64,000 nucleotides of DNA from Piliocolobus tephrosceles (taxonomy: Eukaryota > Chordata > Mammalia > Primates > Cercopithecidae). A program made the position numbers and the translations under genes. The notes beneath the pieces are model-generated. The model was not told the origin of the DNA and searched no databases. It saw nothing but the letters and a program-made list of their open reading frames with translations. Location of the stretch: contig NC_045437.1 in the NCBI RefSeq assembly GCF_002776525.5, positions 134,241,068 to 134,305,067 of the forward strand. The letters are read 5' to 3'. Shown piece by piece: positions 25,940 to 38,640 of the stretch (positions within the stretch are counted from its first letter, which is position 1; every line of letters begins with the position of its first letter).

Positions 25940-28317
25940 TTAAATCAAAAGTCCCTTTTTAAACTTCTCTCCATTGTAGAAGTGTACAATGTTAGAGATA
26001 AAAGCTATCTGAGTATGCTCTTGCAACTCTCTGTTTTACCAACATGCATCATGATGCCCAGAGGCAACAGGTAGTATGCCCAAGGTCTCATAGCTTGTGA
26101 AAAAGCCCATGCCATAATTCAAATGTCCTAAGGAAGCTCTCTACAGTTCTGAAGATAAAATAGTAAAGATACTTATTTAGAAAAAGTTTTCAAGCCAGTG
26201 TGTACTTTTGCCTTACCAATCTTTAGGGAAAAGGAGGAGTGACTCTCATTATTCTTAAAGTACTGTCCTGTCACTAACAATAGCCAGTCCTCATTTCTTA
26301 TCCTCTGAAATGAGCAAAAACCCCACAAAGGGAGGGAGGCCAACTTCATACACATAGGGAAAAATGACCTTCTTATAGTCTGTGTACAAAACTAAAAGGG
26401 TATTGAACCATTAAGAATCTTTGAAAGTCACACACATACTGGATTTCTCCTTTTTCAACTGCTTATAGGTAGCTGCAGCCTAGAAATGGACTAAGGGTTT
26501 TTCAATTTATGCAACTGTCAGGTATTTTTCCTTCTGCCTATAACCCATGCACTGCCCCCAAAGCCAAATTTGCAAAGTATTCTTGCTAAGTATTTCATGG
26601 ATTTCACTGTGCATTTTAAAAAATGTAGCCCTGAAGCTAATAAGATAGGCACTAAAAACATGGTCCTTTTGAATTGGTTCTGTAAGACTGATTGTTAATG
26701 AACCCTGGAGAGATATAGCGAGGAAGAACACTTCACAGATTCCAAATTCACATATACTGACCATTTTGAGGCAAAAGTCGCTTTAAAGTCAAGAGGTTCC
26801 CCCAGACTTCTGCTGTCATAATACCAGCGTAACTCAGTACATTCAGTTCTGAGAGATAGATCTGTGATTGCTTTCCCAGCATCCCCTCCTCTTTCATTTG
26901 CAATGACTCATTTTCACTCTGCTGCACATACCTCCCTGCACAGCCCAGAGGCCTTGGGTATTAGGTGTGGGATTTGTGACTGAGACCACCAAGCCAATGA
27001 TCATAATCACATTCCCTGGGTACAGTTATTGATCCAGACCTGGAATTGTGACTCTAGTCAGGCCAATGTGACAGGTAGTGAGTTTTTCTGTGTGCTCCTG
27101 TGAAAGACATTTCTGGGTCTTCTGAAAGAGCTCCTGAAGCGATGACATCCCCTTTCCCTTGAGCAAGGAGGATGGAAAAAGACAAGATTCATCAATTTCA
27201 ATCTATATGTAAGATTTATTAGGGAAATAAGAGAACTAATAAGAAAATTTAATTGTCAATCAAAAGTGAAGGCATGCTTACAGAGAATAATTTCTTAGAA
27301 GTAAGCATGGCTTTGTAAATTCCTCTGCAAAGGCAACAGCTTATACAGCAAGAGAATCTGGCTCAGTTTACAGTAATGTTATTCTTCTCAGGAACAGAAA
27401 TCCTAGAAACAATCAGGATATTTAAAAAATAATAGCTATTCTTTTTGACATTTAGCTGATCAATGTAATTTCAGCTGTCATTCAAATAAACTAAAAAAAC
27501 CTAGGTAACATTATGAGAAGAAATAAACTTAGGAGAACATACCAAAATTATATTTTAAATTATTTTTCTGCTTCCATCAAAACAAAAGCAATGTTATACT
27601 TTTTTTCACTACATTTTCAAAACATGAACTGTGGGTAGCAGGGGTAATCACTGACTCCCTTAATAAAAGTCATAAATCAAGGGAAAGAATAATACTTTTA
27701 GAAATATGTGAGTTACCATGGAAGGCTAGAAATGTAGATAAACTGAAATCTGACGTTTAGAGGTCAGTAGTGAGGAGGTTATTGTTTACACAGAAAGCTA
27801 TTTGTGCAATTAACTGAAATTAATTATGCTTGTACAAACTTCATAAACACATCACAGATCTGGATTTTTGACTAATTAAGCTTTAATTTAGCTGCAAAAA
27901 CTAAACCATATAAGCATTTATCAGAAAACCCTACTCACCCATTAAAAAAGAAAAAAAGGTAAACTCATAGATTTTAGAAACCATCTGGAGAAAAACAATT
28001 TAGGGAAACCTGCAAAGACAGAAATTATAGTCAATTATCCAAGACGTAAAGCCATATTTTGAGGTTATGCCGTCCTTCATTTTCTCAAGAGTACCCCTTA
28101 ATTAAATGCAAATAATCAGAAATGGCAATTAATATATTGCTATAATTCCCTGATTAGATAGTGGAGCCCATTTACAATGTTTGAAGGTTGCTGTGGACTC
28201 TGAATAAAGCAAATAGAATTTATTTCATGAATTGCTCCCAAGTATCCCTTATTGGGAAAGTTCTCTACAGTGGTCCATCCCAGAGGCTAGCCACTAAGTT
28301 CACAGTAATCATGCTAT
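25940..28317. other. Unique intron sequence
   Basis: This is AT-rich, with a possible weak MIR near 26010-26100 ('ccaaggtctcatagcttgtg'). The part at 26860-27180 looks like an old repeat but I could not name a family. No gene is supported. Confidence 0.4.
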
Positions 28318-28331
28318 CAAGTGCTATTTCT

Positions 28332-28671
28332 GTTTTTTTTTTTTTAATTTTATTTTTGTTGTTGTTGTTGTTGTTGTTTGCTTGTTGGTTTTGAGATGTA
28401 GTCTCACTTTGTCACCAGACTGGAATGCAGTGGCTCGATCTCGGCTCACTGCAACCTCTGCCTCCCGGGTTCAAGTGATTCTTCTGCCTCAGCCTCTTGA
28501 GTAGCTGGGACTACAGATGCACGCCACTACTCCCAGCTAATTTTTGTATTTTTAATAGAGATGGGGTTTCACCATGTTGGCCAGGATGGTTTCAATCTCT
28601 TGACCTCATGATCTGCCCACCTGGGCCTCCCAAAATGTTGGCATTACAGGCATGAGTCACTGTGCCCAGCC
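28332..28671 (-). mobile_element. Full-length AluS with GTT-rich tail
   Basis: This is a reverse Alu. Its tail carries poly-T, then 'attttatttttg' and seven GTT units. The target duplication 'aagtgctatttct' (28319-28331) and 'aaatgctatttct' (28674-28686) differs by one base. Confidence 0.95.
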
Positions 28672-28954
28672 TCAAATGCTATTTCTAAACCATTTGAACA
28701 CTCAATCTTTATTGACAAATTGGAATAATGGCCTTAAAGAGGGTTTCCATGAAGGCAGGGATGTTGAACCACTTGATGTAAACATCACACCATACAAATC
28801 AGAAATAAGTCAATAAAGGTCAGAATGCCTCTCATGAATGACATAGTGCAGTGTGGAGACTCAAGTACATGTGTGTTGCTTCCTCAATTGGCTCCTACTT
28901 AGGGTGTGTGTTCCTACAGTGGAGACTATCTGAATGGCAACTCCCTTTTCTTGC

Positions 28955-29215
28955 CACTACACAGACTGCCTACTCCAAGCCCTCTATCAGGGCTTTTAAA
29001 CTTGCTTCTCCTTCTGCTTAAAATCTTGCCCAGCTCTTCCCATGACTGTCTCATTATCATTCCTTTAGGCTTCTACTAAAATTTGCCTTTCCAGAGAGGC
29101 AAATGCTGATCCATGTCCAAAGTAATCCAGGTGCAATTTCACATTATCATCTCTCTCTGTAGACTTCAGAGGACACATCACAACCAATAATTATTTTAGT
29201 TTACTTCTTTATAGG
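28955..29215 (+). mobile_element. L2 LINE fragment
   Basis: 'ctgcttaaaatcttgcccag', 'attcctttaggcttctact' and 'atcatctctctctgtagact' follow L2 3' order. The copy is diverged. Confidence 0.6.
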
Positions 29216-29489
29216 CCAGCTCTTCCACCAGAATAGCTATAGTTTACTGTGTTTCACAGAGTCCTATTTTAAGTTGAATCAGCAATAATGTGTACATATA
29301 AAATATTTGAGTCACTATATTTCTTACAGGAATGATGATTTTCAGCAACACCCAAGTTACATATGCTTTTAAGACTCTATTAGTCATTCCTTTAAACATG
29401 AGCTTATGACTGTGTGCTGAATTTTAGCAACTGAATCTTATTTTCCTCTTTGTAAGACAATTCTCCAAATGTTTTAAGTTGACAGGGAT

Positions 29490-29700
29490 AACAGCTAGCA
29501 CTGGGTGTCTACCATACTTTACTTTCTGGTTATCTCTAATCTTTATCGCAACTCTTCAACACAAGTATTGTTAATCTCGCTTGCACAAATGAGTAAAGGA
29601 AGGCTCAGAGAAGGTTAGGTACTTTGCCAATATTATCTAGGTCATCAGTAACAGAGCAGAGGCTTCCAGGTCTGTCTTCTTCAAAACCTGGTAAATTGCA
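29490..29700 (-). mobile_element. MIR SINE fragment
   Basis: 'aggaaggctcagagaaggtta' with upstream 'taatctttatcgcaactctt' follows the reversed MIR order. Confidence 0.7.
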
Positions 29701-29789
29701 CTGCTTCTCTCCTAAAATCACATTTGTCTGGCACATCAGGATTTTTCTTAAGCATCCTTTTGATGCAGGATTTCTCTTGGCCCCTTTGC

Positions 29790-30975
29790 TGAACTTGCAA
29801 CAGGGGTGCCCTATTTACTTGGCCTGCCTGCCATGCTCAACCCCTTGCAGGAGGGAGTACATGAACAAGCAAGTACAGGATCTTGTTGGGCACTCCAGGC
29901 ACCAGCAGGAGCAAGCTCCATGTGGGGCCTGCAGCAGCACCCAGGTTATGGTGCCCATGATCCCGAAGCATTACAGTGCTCTTTTGGTTCGCCATCTGTG
30001 GATGGCAGTGTGTTAGCAGCTCAATTGGCCCCTTGCCTCATCACATGGGGCAGCTGCCCTCTATTGGTGAGATCAAAGGGCCAGTGTGACCACCTTTCTG
30101 GGTACCCACTCTTGGTGGGCCCCAAGCCCTTGTCTGGCATCCAAGTAGAATGAGGTCATGCAGACAACTGAAGGATGGTGAAGGCTGAGATTTGCATTAA
30201 GTGATGAAAATGTCTCTCAGCAGAAAGGGGAGCTGGAGAAGGGATGGGAAGGGTGAGTCGTCTTCCCCCAAAGTCAGGCTGTCTCTTTCTCAGTCTGGCT
30301 ATTTCTTCTCCAAAGTCCAGTCACCTCCTCAAAGTCTGGCCATCTCTCCCTCTACCGACTGAGTCTGGAATGTTTATAGGCACTGGATGGGAAGTGTGTG
30401 CTTATTGGGTTGTGAGTATGCAATAAAGGCTAAAGTGAAGACAGCACTCAAAAGTGGACACAACAGGATAAAAAACCAATTAGGTCTGTAATTCCAGCAC
30501 TTTGGGAGGCCAAGGCAGGCAGATTGCTTGAGGTCAGGAGTTTGAGACCAGCCTGGCCAACATGGTGAAACCCCGTCTCTACTAAAAATACAAAAATTAG
30601 CCAGGCATGGTGGCAGGTATCTGTAATCCCAGCTACTTGGGAGGCTGAGGCAGGAAAACTACTTGAACCATGGAGGCAGAGGTTGCAGTGAGCCAAGATC
30701 GCATGATTGCACTCCAGCCTGGGTGACAAGAGCAAGACTTTGTCAAAAAACAAACAAACAAACAAACAAAGAAAAAACAATTAGGAAAGGGTAGTTGTAT
30801 GTAAAATAGGTGAAGGGTAGGGATCAATCAGAGGAAAATACATCAAAAGGGAAGACAAGTTCTCAATTTGATCTGAGAATTTGAGTTGTAGCTTCACTTT
30901 CAGGCTTTAAACTGTCTTCAGCTTGGAGGTGGGGTTTCACTGGGGACCCACCCCCATCTGCCTGGACATTTGGCT
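29790..30975. mobile_element. LTR-like repeat split by an Alu, family unresolved
   Basis: The GC-richer blocks 29790-30470 and 30786-30975 share a repeat-like style: 'tcgccatctgtggatggcag', 'cacatggggcagctgccctc', a CAATAAA at 30420-30426, and after the Alu 'ggagg tggggtttcactg'. I think this is an old retroviral LTR or internal fragment, but I cannot name it. The 130- and 115-residue overlapping frames at 29624-30153 fall mostly inside it and are not called genes. Confidence 0.35.
30485..30771 (+). mobile_element. AluS, slightly 5'-truncated
   Basis: It begins at 'tctgtaattccagcac', lacking the first 20 or so bases, and ends in a CAAA-rich tail. The target duplication 'aaaaaccaattagg' (30471-30484) and 'aaaaaacaattagg' (30772-30785) differs by one base. 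It interrupts the surrounding LTR-like tract. Confidence 0.95.
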
Positions 30976-31464
30976 GCCTCCTGTCACTGTCACTTTGCAC
31001 TGTGGAATCAGGGCAACCCTGGACAATGAGAGTCAAATGGAAAATGAACCAAGAATTTGAGAAGTCTGAACTGAGAGGATTTGCTCCAGCGTAATTAAGT
31101 CTACCAGTTGTGAGGCCTCTTAACCTTTCTAAGTTCGATAGGTGATTCGTACAATATGACAGAAAAGAATCAATAAGGTCCATTAGAAAACACAAAGAGA
31201 AAACAATTTCTCAGTAAGCTGTATAGGAGGTATAGCACCAGCTGTGAATAAGTATTCATCTTCATATGTGTGCATTAAGAAAGTTCCAGAAATGAGTGCA
31301 TCTTAGGGATACTGGAGACCATCAGCATTCTTCATGTGCCCTGATGCTGACTCATCTTAATAACACCATAAGCGTAGAAACTAAGAGCTCTGAGGAATGA
31401 AGACAGTATCTTCTCAGACTGCCGAGCATCAGGGAGGATGTGTGCAACAGCTGTTAGGAATTCT

Positions 31465-31700
31465 GGGTCTAGGCTGGCTTTATATCCCAGCTCTGTGAGT
31501 TACTGCAATCTTAGGAAAGTGACTTGATCTCTTCTCTAAGCCTTAATTTCCTCATCGCTGGGAAAAGGGGGTAATTATAGGACTCATCTTCTAGGACTGT
31601 TACAGAGATGAGATAATATGTCCTATGTTACATGTTCAGTATCATACCTGGCACAGAATAAACCCTTAATTCATGTTATCCTATTAATTAATGACAATAA
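31465..31700 (+). mobile_element. MIR SINE, well preserved
   Basis: 'agctctgtgagttactgcaa', 'gccttaatttcctcatcgct', 'gttacagagatgagataat' and 'acctggcacagaataaaccc' give nearly the whole sense MIR. Confidence 0.88.
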
Positions 31701-31774
31701 TCAACCTGTGAATCCTGAGGTCAATGTTGATGTACCTGTAAGTGGCCAGATACTGTTTTGAACCAATGAAGATA

Positions 31775-31838
31775 GCAAAAGAGTTGTTATAAACCAGCTC
31801 CAAAGAAGAAAGCAAAAGACTTGTTATAAACCAGTTTC
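31775..31838. repeat. Two-copy tandem duplication, 37 bp unit
   Basis: 'gcaaaagagttgttataaac' at 31775 recurs as 'gcaaaagacttgttataaac' at 31812. The second copy is partial. Confidence 0.88.
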
Positions 31839-31839
31839 C

Positions 31840-32394
31840 TTTCAATAACGCATAAAGTATTTGTATTCAGTATGGGTAATTATAGTCTGATTCTATCCTC
31901 ACAAGTGAGGTCCCCAATTATACCAACAAGGTAGCCAAATAGTCCTTAAGAAAGCAACTGCCATGACTTGTCCCTACTTCTATTTATGATTCTTTTCTCT
32001 TCCCTGTTAGCTTCTTATTTTAAATTTTTCTTGAAGCCCACAAGTGTTACATAAGTGCATTCTCCTCACCAAATGTTCAACAGCATAAGGTAGCACGGAA
32101 AAGTTGCCTTCCACCCCTCTCCCACCTGTCTCCCCACCCACCACCAGCACCAGTCAACTCCTCTCCCAGAGGAAACACCAGATTTTCTGCAGATACATAT
32201 ACAACATTACTAGATGGCCATTTCTTCGTTTTACTTTGGCTTCCTTTGTTCACTTTCCATTTTTAACATCTGTGCAATCATCTTGACTTGAAAGCCCCTC
32301 TTCAATTATGCCAAATCACCTCTTCCTGCCTTCTTTACACCATCCACTTATCCTGACTGTTCTTTTACATTTATTTGATTGTGTTAGTAATTCC
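31840..32394. other. Unique intron sequence
   Basis: I see no gene or clear repeat. Confidence 0.4.
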
Positions 32395-32535
32395 AATCCC
32401 TCCTCCATTAGACAGATAGCTCCATGAGGGAGGAACGGCATTTGCTCTTCTTCACTCTCATATCTCAAGCACTTAGTATAGTCCTTGGCCCACTGTAGGA
32501 ACTCAACAATTATGTGTTGAATAAAACTACTGTTT
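32395..32535 (+). mobile_element. L2 LINE 3' end
   Basis: 'gctccatgagggaggaacgg', 'tcaagcacttagtatagtcc' and 'gtaggaactcaacaattatg' followed by 'ttgaataaaa' form the classic L2 3' terminus. Confidence 0.85.
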
Positions 32536-33520
32536 CTCATTCACAAGGCTGTCAATACATCATAATTATGGTAATAATTGACTTGAAGAGGTGACGATTT
32601 CCAATAGAAACCATTCACTTAATTGAGACTAGGAAATAAGTCAGAAGCACAAGGCTTTCCACTGGTGAATGAACAAGACACAAATTATTTCTGCTCTCTC
32701 CTCCCTGCCAAGAATTGCAATGTAGGTTTCAGTTCAGACTACCTGAAATTGCTTATGTGAACTATAAAGCATTCATTTATTAAATGGCAAGCAACTATGT
32801 ATGGCACAAAGCTGATTTAACCCAGTGAGTGACTGAGTGACACAAATGATAATTTTCCTCTATCTTTGGGTTTTAGGGACAATACTTCCTATTTTATCAT
32901 GTAATTAAGAGATTATGAGAGAAAGAGAGAAAACATGGTTACCTAACATGGCAGATGACAGCCCCATATAATAATGGTCAAAACTCCTAGACATTGACCA
33001 ACCCAAACTGAATGATTAGCTAAGGGACCAGAATGTACTGAGTCTTTAACCCTATACCTCATGGACATTGGCTCAGTGACTTGCCTGATTCTGCAGAAAG
33101 TCAATGTTGCTGAGTTCTGCCATCCGTTGCTCATTCTTATTTATTCTAAAGTTGGGGGGTTGACCATAGTACATGTTAGGCATGAGACCTAGGAAGTACT
33201 CCACTTAATAAAGCTGGCTGGTAATTAAAAGCCGGTCAAAATGTGTAATTTTTATCTACACAAGCATTCAGTGAGGATTCTCCGATAAATGGAAAGGCTG
33301 CCCTCCTACTGAGAACTGTTTTCCTGTTCTTTAACTTTATTTACCAGAGCAACAAGCAGTTTACATGTAACTGTGAAATACATATAAGTGAAGCACAAAG
33401 GTAACTCAAAAGCAACAAAATTTTGATTCTTCTAACATAGGCATGAGCTATGTCATTAGTATGACCCCTTACAATTACTCATGAGGATAAAACCTCTTGA
33501 GTCATCAATGGCTGAGCCAA
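32536..33520. other. Unique intron sequence
   Basis: No gene or repeat is recognised. Confidence 0.4.
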
Positions 33521-33534
33521 TACTGAAGTTGTTT

Positions 33535-33811
33535 TTTTTTTTTTTTTGAGGCGGAGTCTTGCTCTGTCGCCCGGACTGGAGTGCAGTGGCTGGATCTCAG
33601 CTCACTGCAAGCTCCGCCTCCCGGGTTTACGCCATTCTCCTGCCTCAGCCTCCCGAGTAGCTGAGACTACAGGCGCCCGCCACCTCGCCCAGCTAGTTTT
33701 TGTATTTTTAGTAGAGACGGGGTTTCACCATGTTAGCCAGGATGGTCTCGATCTCCTGACCTCGTGATCCGCCCGTCTCGGCCTCCCAAAGTGCTGGGAT
33801 TACAGGCTTGA
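33535..33811 (-). mobile_element. Young AluY, AluYR-like, 5'-truncated
   Basis: This is a reverse Alu with 'ccgccacctcgcccagctag' and 'gattacaggcttga', ending before the standard head sequence. It is directly followed by a target duplication: 'tgaagttgtttt' at 33523-33534 and 33812-33823. It shares its diagnostic variants with the Alu at 2591-2899, supporting an Old World monkey source. Confidence 0.95.
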
Positions 33812-33954
33812 TGAAGTTGTTTTAAAATGTCCATTCCTCATTCGTCCTAGCTCTACAATGACCATCATTGCCACTGAACATTATGCAAGTAAATTCATTA
33901 CTGTTTATGAGACATTCATTTACCTTTTTAACAGTAAATGTTTTCAGAGAAAGT

Positions 33955-34160
33955 TAAAAGCATAAGCTTGGAAGTTAAACATATCTTGGTCTATATACTG
34001 ACCTGGCTGCCCACTAGATAAAAAGGTTGGACAGGTGAATTAAGCCTTCTGTGCTTCAGTTTCTTTACATAGAAAGAGGAGATAATAGTCCCCTTCACAG
34101 GGTCATTGTGAGGAATAAGAGATTACAAAGCCAGGCACTTGACATTGTCCAAACAATGTT
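33955..34160 (+). mobile_element. MIR SINE fragment
   Basis: 'tgtgcttcagtttctttaca', 'agaggagataatagtcccc' and 'cagggtcattgtgaggaata' appear in sense MIR order. Confidence 0.82.
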
Positions 34161-34254
34161 CACTGCAAGGTGTGGTGTTTGCATGCTTAATAGCGTTGAT
34201 GGTGGTGGTACTGTTGCACCAGATTGTACTTTTCCTAAAAGAGCCATATCAGTA

Positions 34255-34690
34255 TCTCGGTATCAGTTTCCTGTGGCTACCATGACAAATTACCATAAAA
34301 CTCTCAGCTTAAAACAATATAAATTTTCTCAAAGTTCTAGAAGCCAGAATTCCAAGCACTCTGGAGGCTCTTAATGAAAATTTATCCCTTGTCTCTTCTC
34401 AGTTCTAGTGGCTATCAACATTCCTTAATTGGTGGCCCCATCACGCCAACCTCTGCTTCTCTGATAATATTGCCTCCTCCTCTTCTGTGTCAAATTTTCC
34501 TCTGCCTCATCATTATAAGGATACTTGTCATTGAATTGAAGGCTCACCTGGGTAACCCAGGAATTATCTCCTCATCTCATGATCCTTAATTTAGATGAAA
34601 CCCTTTTTCCAAATAAGGTAACATTCACAGGTACCGAGGATTAGGAGCACATAATGTGGGAGGGCCACTATTCAATCCACTACAATCTCC
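34255..34690. mobile_element. Old interspersed repeat, family unresolved
   Basis: 'tttcctgtggctaccatgac', 'aaattaccataaaactctc' and 'gggccactattcaatccact' form a recurrent primate repeat pattern that I recognise but cannot name with certainty; it is an LTR or DNA-transposon type. The 107- and 71-residue frames here are not called genes. Confidence 0.5.
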
Positions 34691-35225
34691 CATTCCACAT
34701 ACTCCTCTAGAACTTTGCAATTCCCCCATGAAGAAGAGGAGCTCATGTGCCCACTGCTTGAATCTAGGCAGGACTTTGTGTCTGCCTACAACAGAGTAGA
34801 GTGGAAGTGATGCTATCTGACTTCTGAGTCTGGGTTATAACAATGCTATGCACTTCCATCTTCTTTAAATGGAACACATATTCTAGAGTTTGGCTACCAT
34901 GTTAAGGGCAAGCCCAAGTTAGCCCATAGGAAAGAGCTGTGTGTAGGTGTTCTGGCCAGCTGAGGTCCCAGCTGACAGTTAGCATCAACCACCCACACAT
35001 GTAAGTAAACACACCTGGAGATGATTCCAGTGCCAGCTGTTGAGATACCCCAAGCCTTTGAGTCTCCCAGTCAAGGTGCTAGACATCAGGGAAAAGAGAC
35101 AAGCCATCTCCCCTGAGCTCTGCCCAAGCTGCAGAATCATGAGCAAAATGAAGTATTGCTGTTGTATTAAGCCACTAAGTTTTGGGGGAGTTTGTTGTGT
35201 AGCAATAGATAATCAGACCAATTAT
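34691..35225 (+). mobile_element. MLT1-like LTR
   Basis: The right end, 'attaagccactaagttttgg' then 'gcaatagataatcagacc', is characteristic of MaLR-type (MLT1) LTR 3' ends. The body is diverged and the 5' limit is uncertain. Confidence 0.6.
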
Positions 35226-35440
35226 TCATTAAATAATTAAGTGAATGAAGATTAGAAATGTAAAAAGGCACATAAGATATACTCCCTGGCACTTAATATA
35301 TTGGATCTTTGGCTAAGCAGATACAGAGTGAGCAAACATACACACCACACCCTCACACTTCTAGAAGTAAAAAGACGTCCATCTTTCTCAATCTGAGTCA
35401 GGGAATATGGAGGACCCAGTGATCACACACAGAAATTATG

Positions 35441-35694
35441 TGAGGCCAAGGCAGGCAAATCACTTTAGGTCAGGAATTCAAGACCAGCCTGGCCAACATG
35501 GCGACACCCCATCTCTATTAAAAACACAAAAATTAGCCAGGCTTGGTGGCACACGCCTATAATCCCAGCTACTCAGGAGGCTGAGGCACAACAATCGCTT
35601 GAACCTGGGAGGCAGAGGTTGGAGTGAGCTAGGATCACGCCACTGCACTCCAGCCTGGGCAACATAGTCAGACACTGTCTCACAGAAAAACAAA
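35441..35694 (+). mobile_element. AluS/J, 5'-truncated
   Basis: This sense Alu starts at 'gaggccaaggcaggcaaatc', missing about 40 bases of head, and ends in a short A-rich tail. The flanks 'agaaattatgtg' and 'aaaaattatttaag' suggest a decayed target duplication. Confidence 0.92.
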
Positions 35695-35699
35695 AATTA

Positions 35700-36165
35700 T
35701 TTAAGGGTGTTGGACCTTATATATCATCTGATCCAACTGTATATTTTACAAGTTGGGAGAATATGGCTCAGAAACAGTCCCTGCAACTCCTTCCTCAACA
35801 CAGCTCTTCACCCAACAAAAGTCCACCTTGCTCCTCATAGGCAAGATGAAAAATCTAGCACAGTCTCATGACCTTTCCAATTAAGAATATTGAAAGGAAG
35901 AAAGGAGACAGAATGAATGCATCGAAAAGGTACAAAGCTGATTTAAAAACATAGCCATTATATTGGCTGTTAATTAGATTATGAGAAAATTTCTTCTCCT
36001 TTTTATATTAAAATGGTTTTGGTTTGTTTTCCTACCTTAATCCCATGGCTCTAGGTCTTGGAAAGTGCCTGGGGCACAGGAAGGAAAGGCAAAAATTGTT
36101 GTATGGTGAGGAACAAAGAACTTTTTGGTTCAAAGGCCTTACCGTGCCATCCAAGATGTATCTAA
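35700..36165. other. Unique intron sequence
   Basis: No gene or repeat is recognised. Confidence 0.4.
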
Positions 36166-36169
36166 GAAG

Positions 36170-36370
36170 TAGGACAGTAGATTTTGGACCAGTTTTCAAA
36201 CAAAGGACTTCCTGTGATGATAGAAATGATCTGTATCTGCTCTAAGATGGCAGCTACTAGCCATGTGTAGCTGTTGAACATTGTGATGTGGCTAGTGTGA
36301 CTAAATAGATGTCTTTAATGTTAATTTTAAATCCTTAGTGGACAATGCCATTCTAGAAAGACTATTTACA
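36170..36370. mobile_element. Possible hAT-type MER element fragment
   Basis: 'gcagctactagccatgtgta' and 'gatgtggctagtgtgactaa' resemble the inverted 'tagccacatgtggcta' body of a short hAT-derived repeat. The call is tentative. Confidence 0.4.
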
Positions 36371-36929
36371 AACAACTCTGAGCCTAGAAATCCTAACTAA
36401 TGATTCTCAGGCAAACCAACTGATGGGAAACCACCTCATATTTACTGGTTCTTTCTATAGTTTGAATCATCTAACCCCACCCCTGTCTACCATGGAAGGA
36501 CTGACCTGCAAGTTCTCAGTGGCAGTATGCTCTTGGGATTTGCTACTTCTCCTTTATGATTGCTTAGTAACTCAGTCAGCATGAACAGATCCTTGCGATG
36601 TGGCCACAACTTCAGATTTCTGAGAGTTATTCAGAGGTCAAAGCAACATGACCAGTAAGAACTAAAATTTCCAGGTGTGAATGGCTATGTATGATATACA
36701 GAGACAAACAATATTTCCTGGGAGATTTTCTAACATTGTTCCTCTCAATTCTAGGACATAAAAATAACTTTGGTTGTATGAAAACTCTTGTAAGTGGAAA
36801 AGGTCATGAATATTGTCCAAATAATAGGATAAAGTTACACAGTAATTTCTTTATAATTGGAATTCAAGCTTTTCAGTTTGACCTCTCCAAAGTCTATAAT
36901 TTGCAGGCTGTTTGACTTTACTCGTGTCA

Positions 36930-37345
36930 GCTCCTATTCTCATCTTTCCCCATCCCCTCTTTCCACTCCAGTGGCCTAAGCTCTCAATACTAGAACCATT
37001 ATGCCTGAGGCTCCCCAATCAATTTTAACTTACCAGCTTCCAGACTATAATCACACTGCTTTCTCTGATTTCACCACCATACAAAAGGCCTTATTCATCC
37101 TTGAAGACATACCTCAAGAAGTCTTTCAGTGTCCTCTAACTTTAGCTAATTTATTATTTGTACAATTTTGATACTTCTTTAGAATATGTAATTTGTAGAA
37201 AGTATTAAAAGTATATATGTGTTTTCTTCCCTAGTACATTATGAGTACTTAGAGTATAGGATTGTTTTATTATAATCTGTAGTTTCTACACAAAGCATAG
37301 TATACTCAACTGTGTGCTTAAGAAATACTGATTCAATTGAAGCAA
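36930..37345 (+). mobile_element. L2 LINE 3' fragment
   Basis: 'cacactgctttctctgattt', 'gaagacatacctcaagaag' and 'agcatagtatactcaactgt' plus a 'taagaaatactgattcaatt' tail follow L2 3' order in a decayed copy. Confidence 0.55.
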
Positions 37346-38429
37346 ATATGCCCAATAGATTGTATAACTTTATAGCAGTTTTGATTCATGTTATTTGCAG
37401 TAATTATGATACCCAAATCATCCTTGATGCTTTACATTCTCACAAAGGTATAAAACACAGAAAGTTTCAAACCAAATAGGACACTGGAGAGCCATATCCT
37501 AGGACTGACCATGGAATAAAAATAAATTTTTGTTTTTTGTTTTTCTGCATTACAATTTTTATGGTGCTTTTAAAAAACAACATTTTGGCAATTTTTCATA
37601 TGGATGGATTGAGCTAATGGATTAAAAGTGACCACAGAGTCGAAGCACTGAGAGATGGAAGCACGATTTTCTCAGTATAGGAAGCACTTCCAAGTCCCCA
37701 AGCTAAGCTGGCACTGCTCTGAAATGGATGCTACTCACACTCACAATATATTAACAGTGTTAAATGAAAAGTATAACTAAAGCCAATAATATCACTTTCA
37801 CTCATTTACTGAGCAAATCTGTATATTAACTAGGATGAAGTCTCCTGCCTTTAATCTATTTCACACTCCATCATTACCCTTCCTTTCCCATGTAATTAAA
37901 ATGTAGCAGGTAGTTGATACACAGAGGGAGTGTCTGTATTAAAAAAACTTTTCATAATCAAATTCAAGCACTCATCTCATTTATGATCTGTCTACCTTAA
38001 TAAATCAACTAATACTTCATTTTAGAAGTCATATAAAGCTCTATTAACCCATGTTTATACATTTTAATTTTAAGTGACTGCCTATTCAAAATTTTCTCCC
38101 TTTCATTTATTCAATAGACATATTCTAAGTGTCTACCATGTACTTTATATAGGCATCCTCACTCACCTTAACTTGGGTAAGACTGGGTCGGTCCCATGAG
38201 CTTTCCCAAAACAGATGATGTGTCAGCGTCCTGAGTTACAGAACACGCTGGCCATTCTCTCTGGCTTTTACTGTTTTACAATGTGTCCAATTTACAAGCA
38301 TTAGAATGCCTTCCTCTGACCCTCAGTGGATCTTTATCTTACTTCAGGGTAAATAAATCATGTTTTAGACATTCCACTGAACAAATTCAATTTGTCTTCA
38401 TGAAAAATAGCCCTTGAAAAATGGGCAGC
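37346..38429. other. Unique intron sequence
   Basis: This is AT-rich with no recognised gene. Confidence 0.4.
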
Positions 38430-38640
38430 ATTGTGTACTGAAGAAGAGCAGTGACTCTAGAGCCAGACTCCCTGCAACCCACCCCAGTTTCATCATTCAC
38501 TGACTGTGTGACCTTGGGCAAGTTACTGCACTTCTCAGAGCCTCTGCTTCCTCCTCTGTCAAGTGTGGGTAACAACGGCACTTACCTCATAGGGTTTTTA
38601 TGTGCATCATATGAAAACATTATAAAGTTAGTCTTGTACG
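38430..38640 (+). mobile_element. MIR SINE, very well preserved
   Basis: 'gactctagagccagactccc', 'gtgtgaccttgggcaagtta', 'gagcctctgcttcctcctct' and 'cttacctcatagggttttta' match the sense MIR consensus closely. The two opposed open frames here are MIR readings. Confidence 0.93.

Noticed and set aside
29624..30153. 130- and 115-residue overlapping plus frames
   Set aside because: They span a MIR and the LTR-like block, with no protein family resemblance or splice context.
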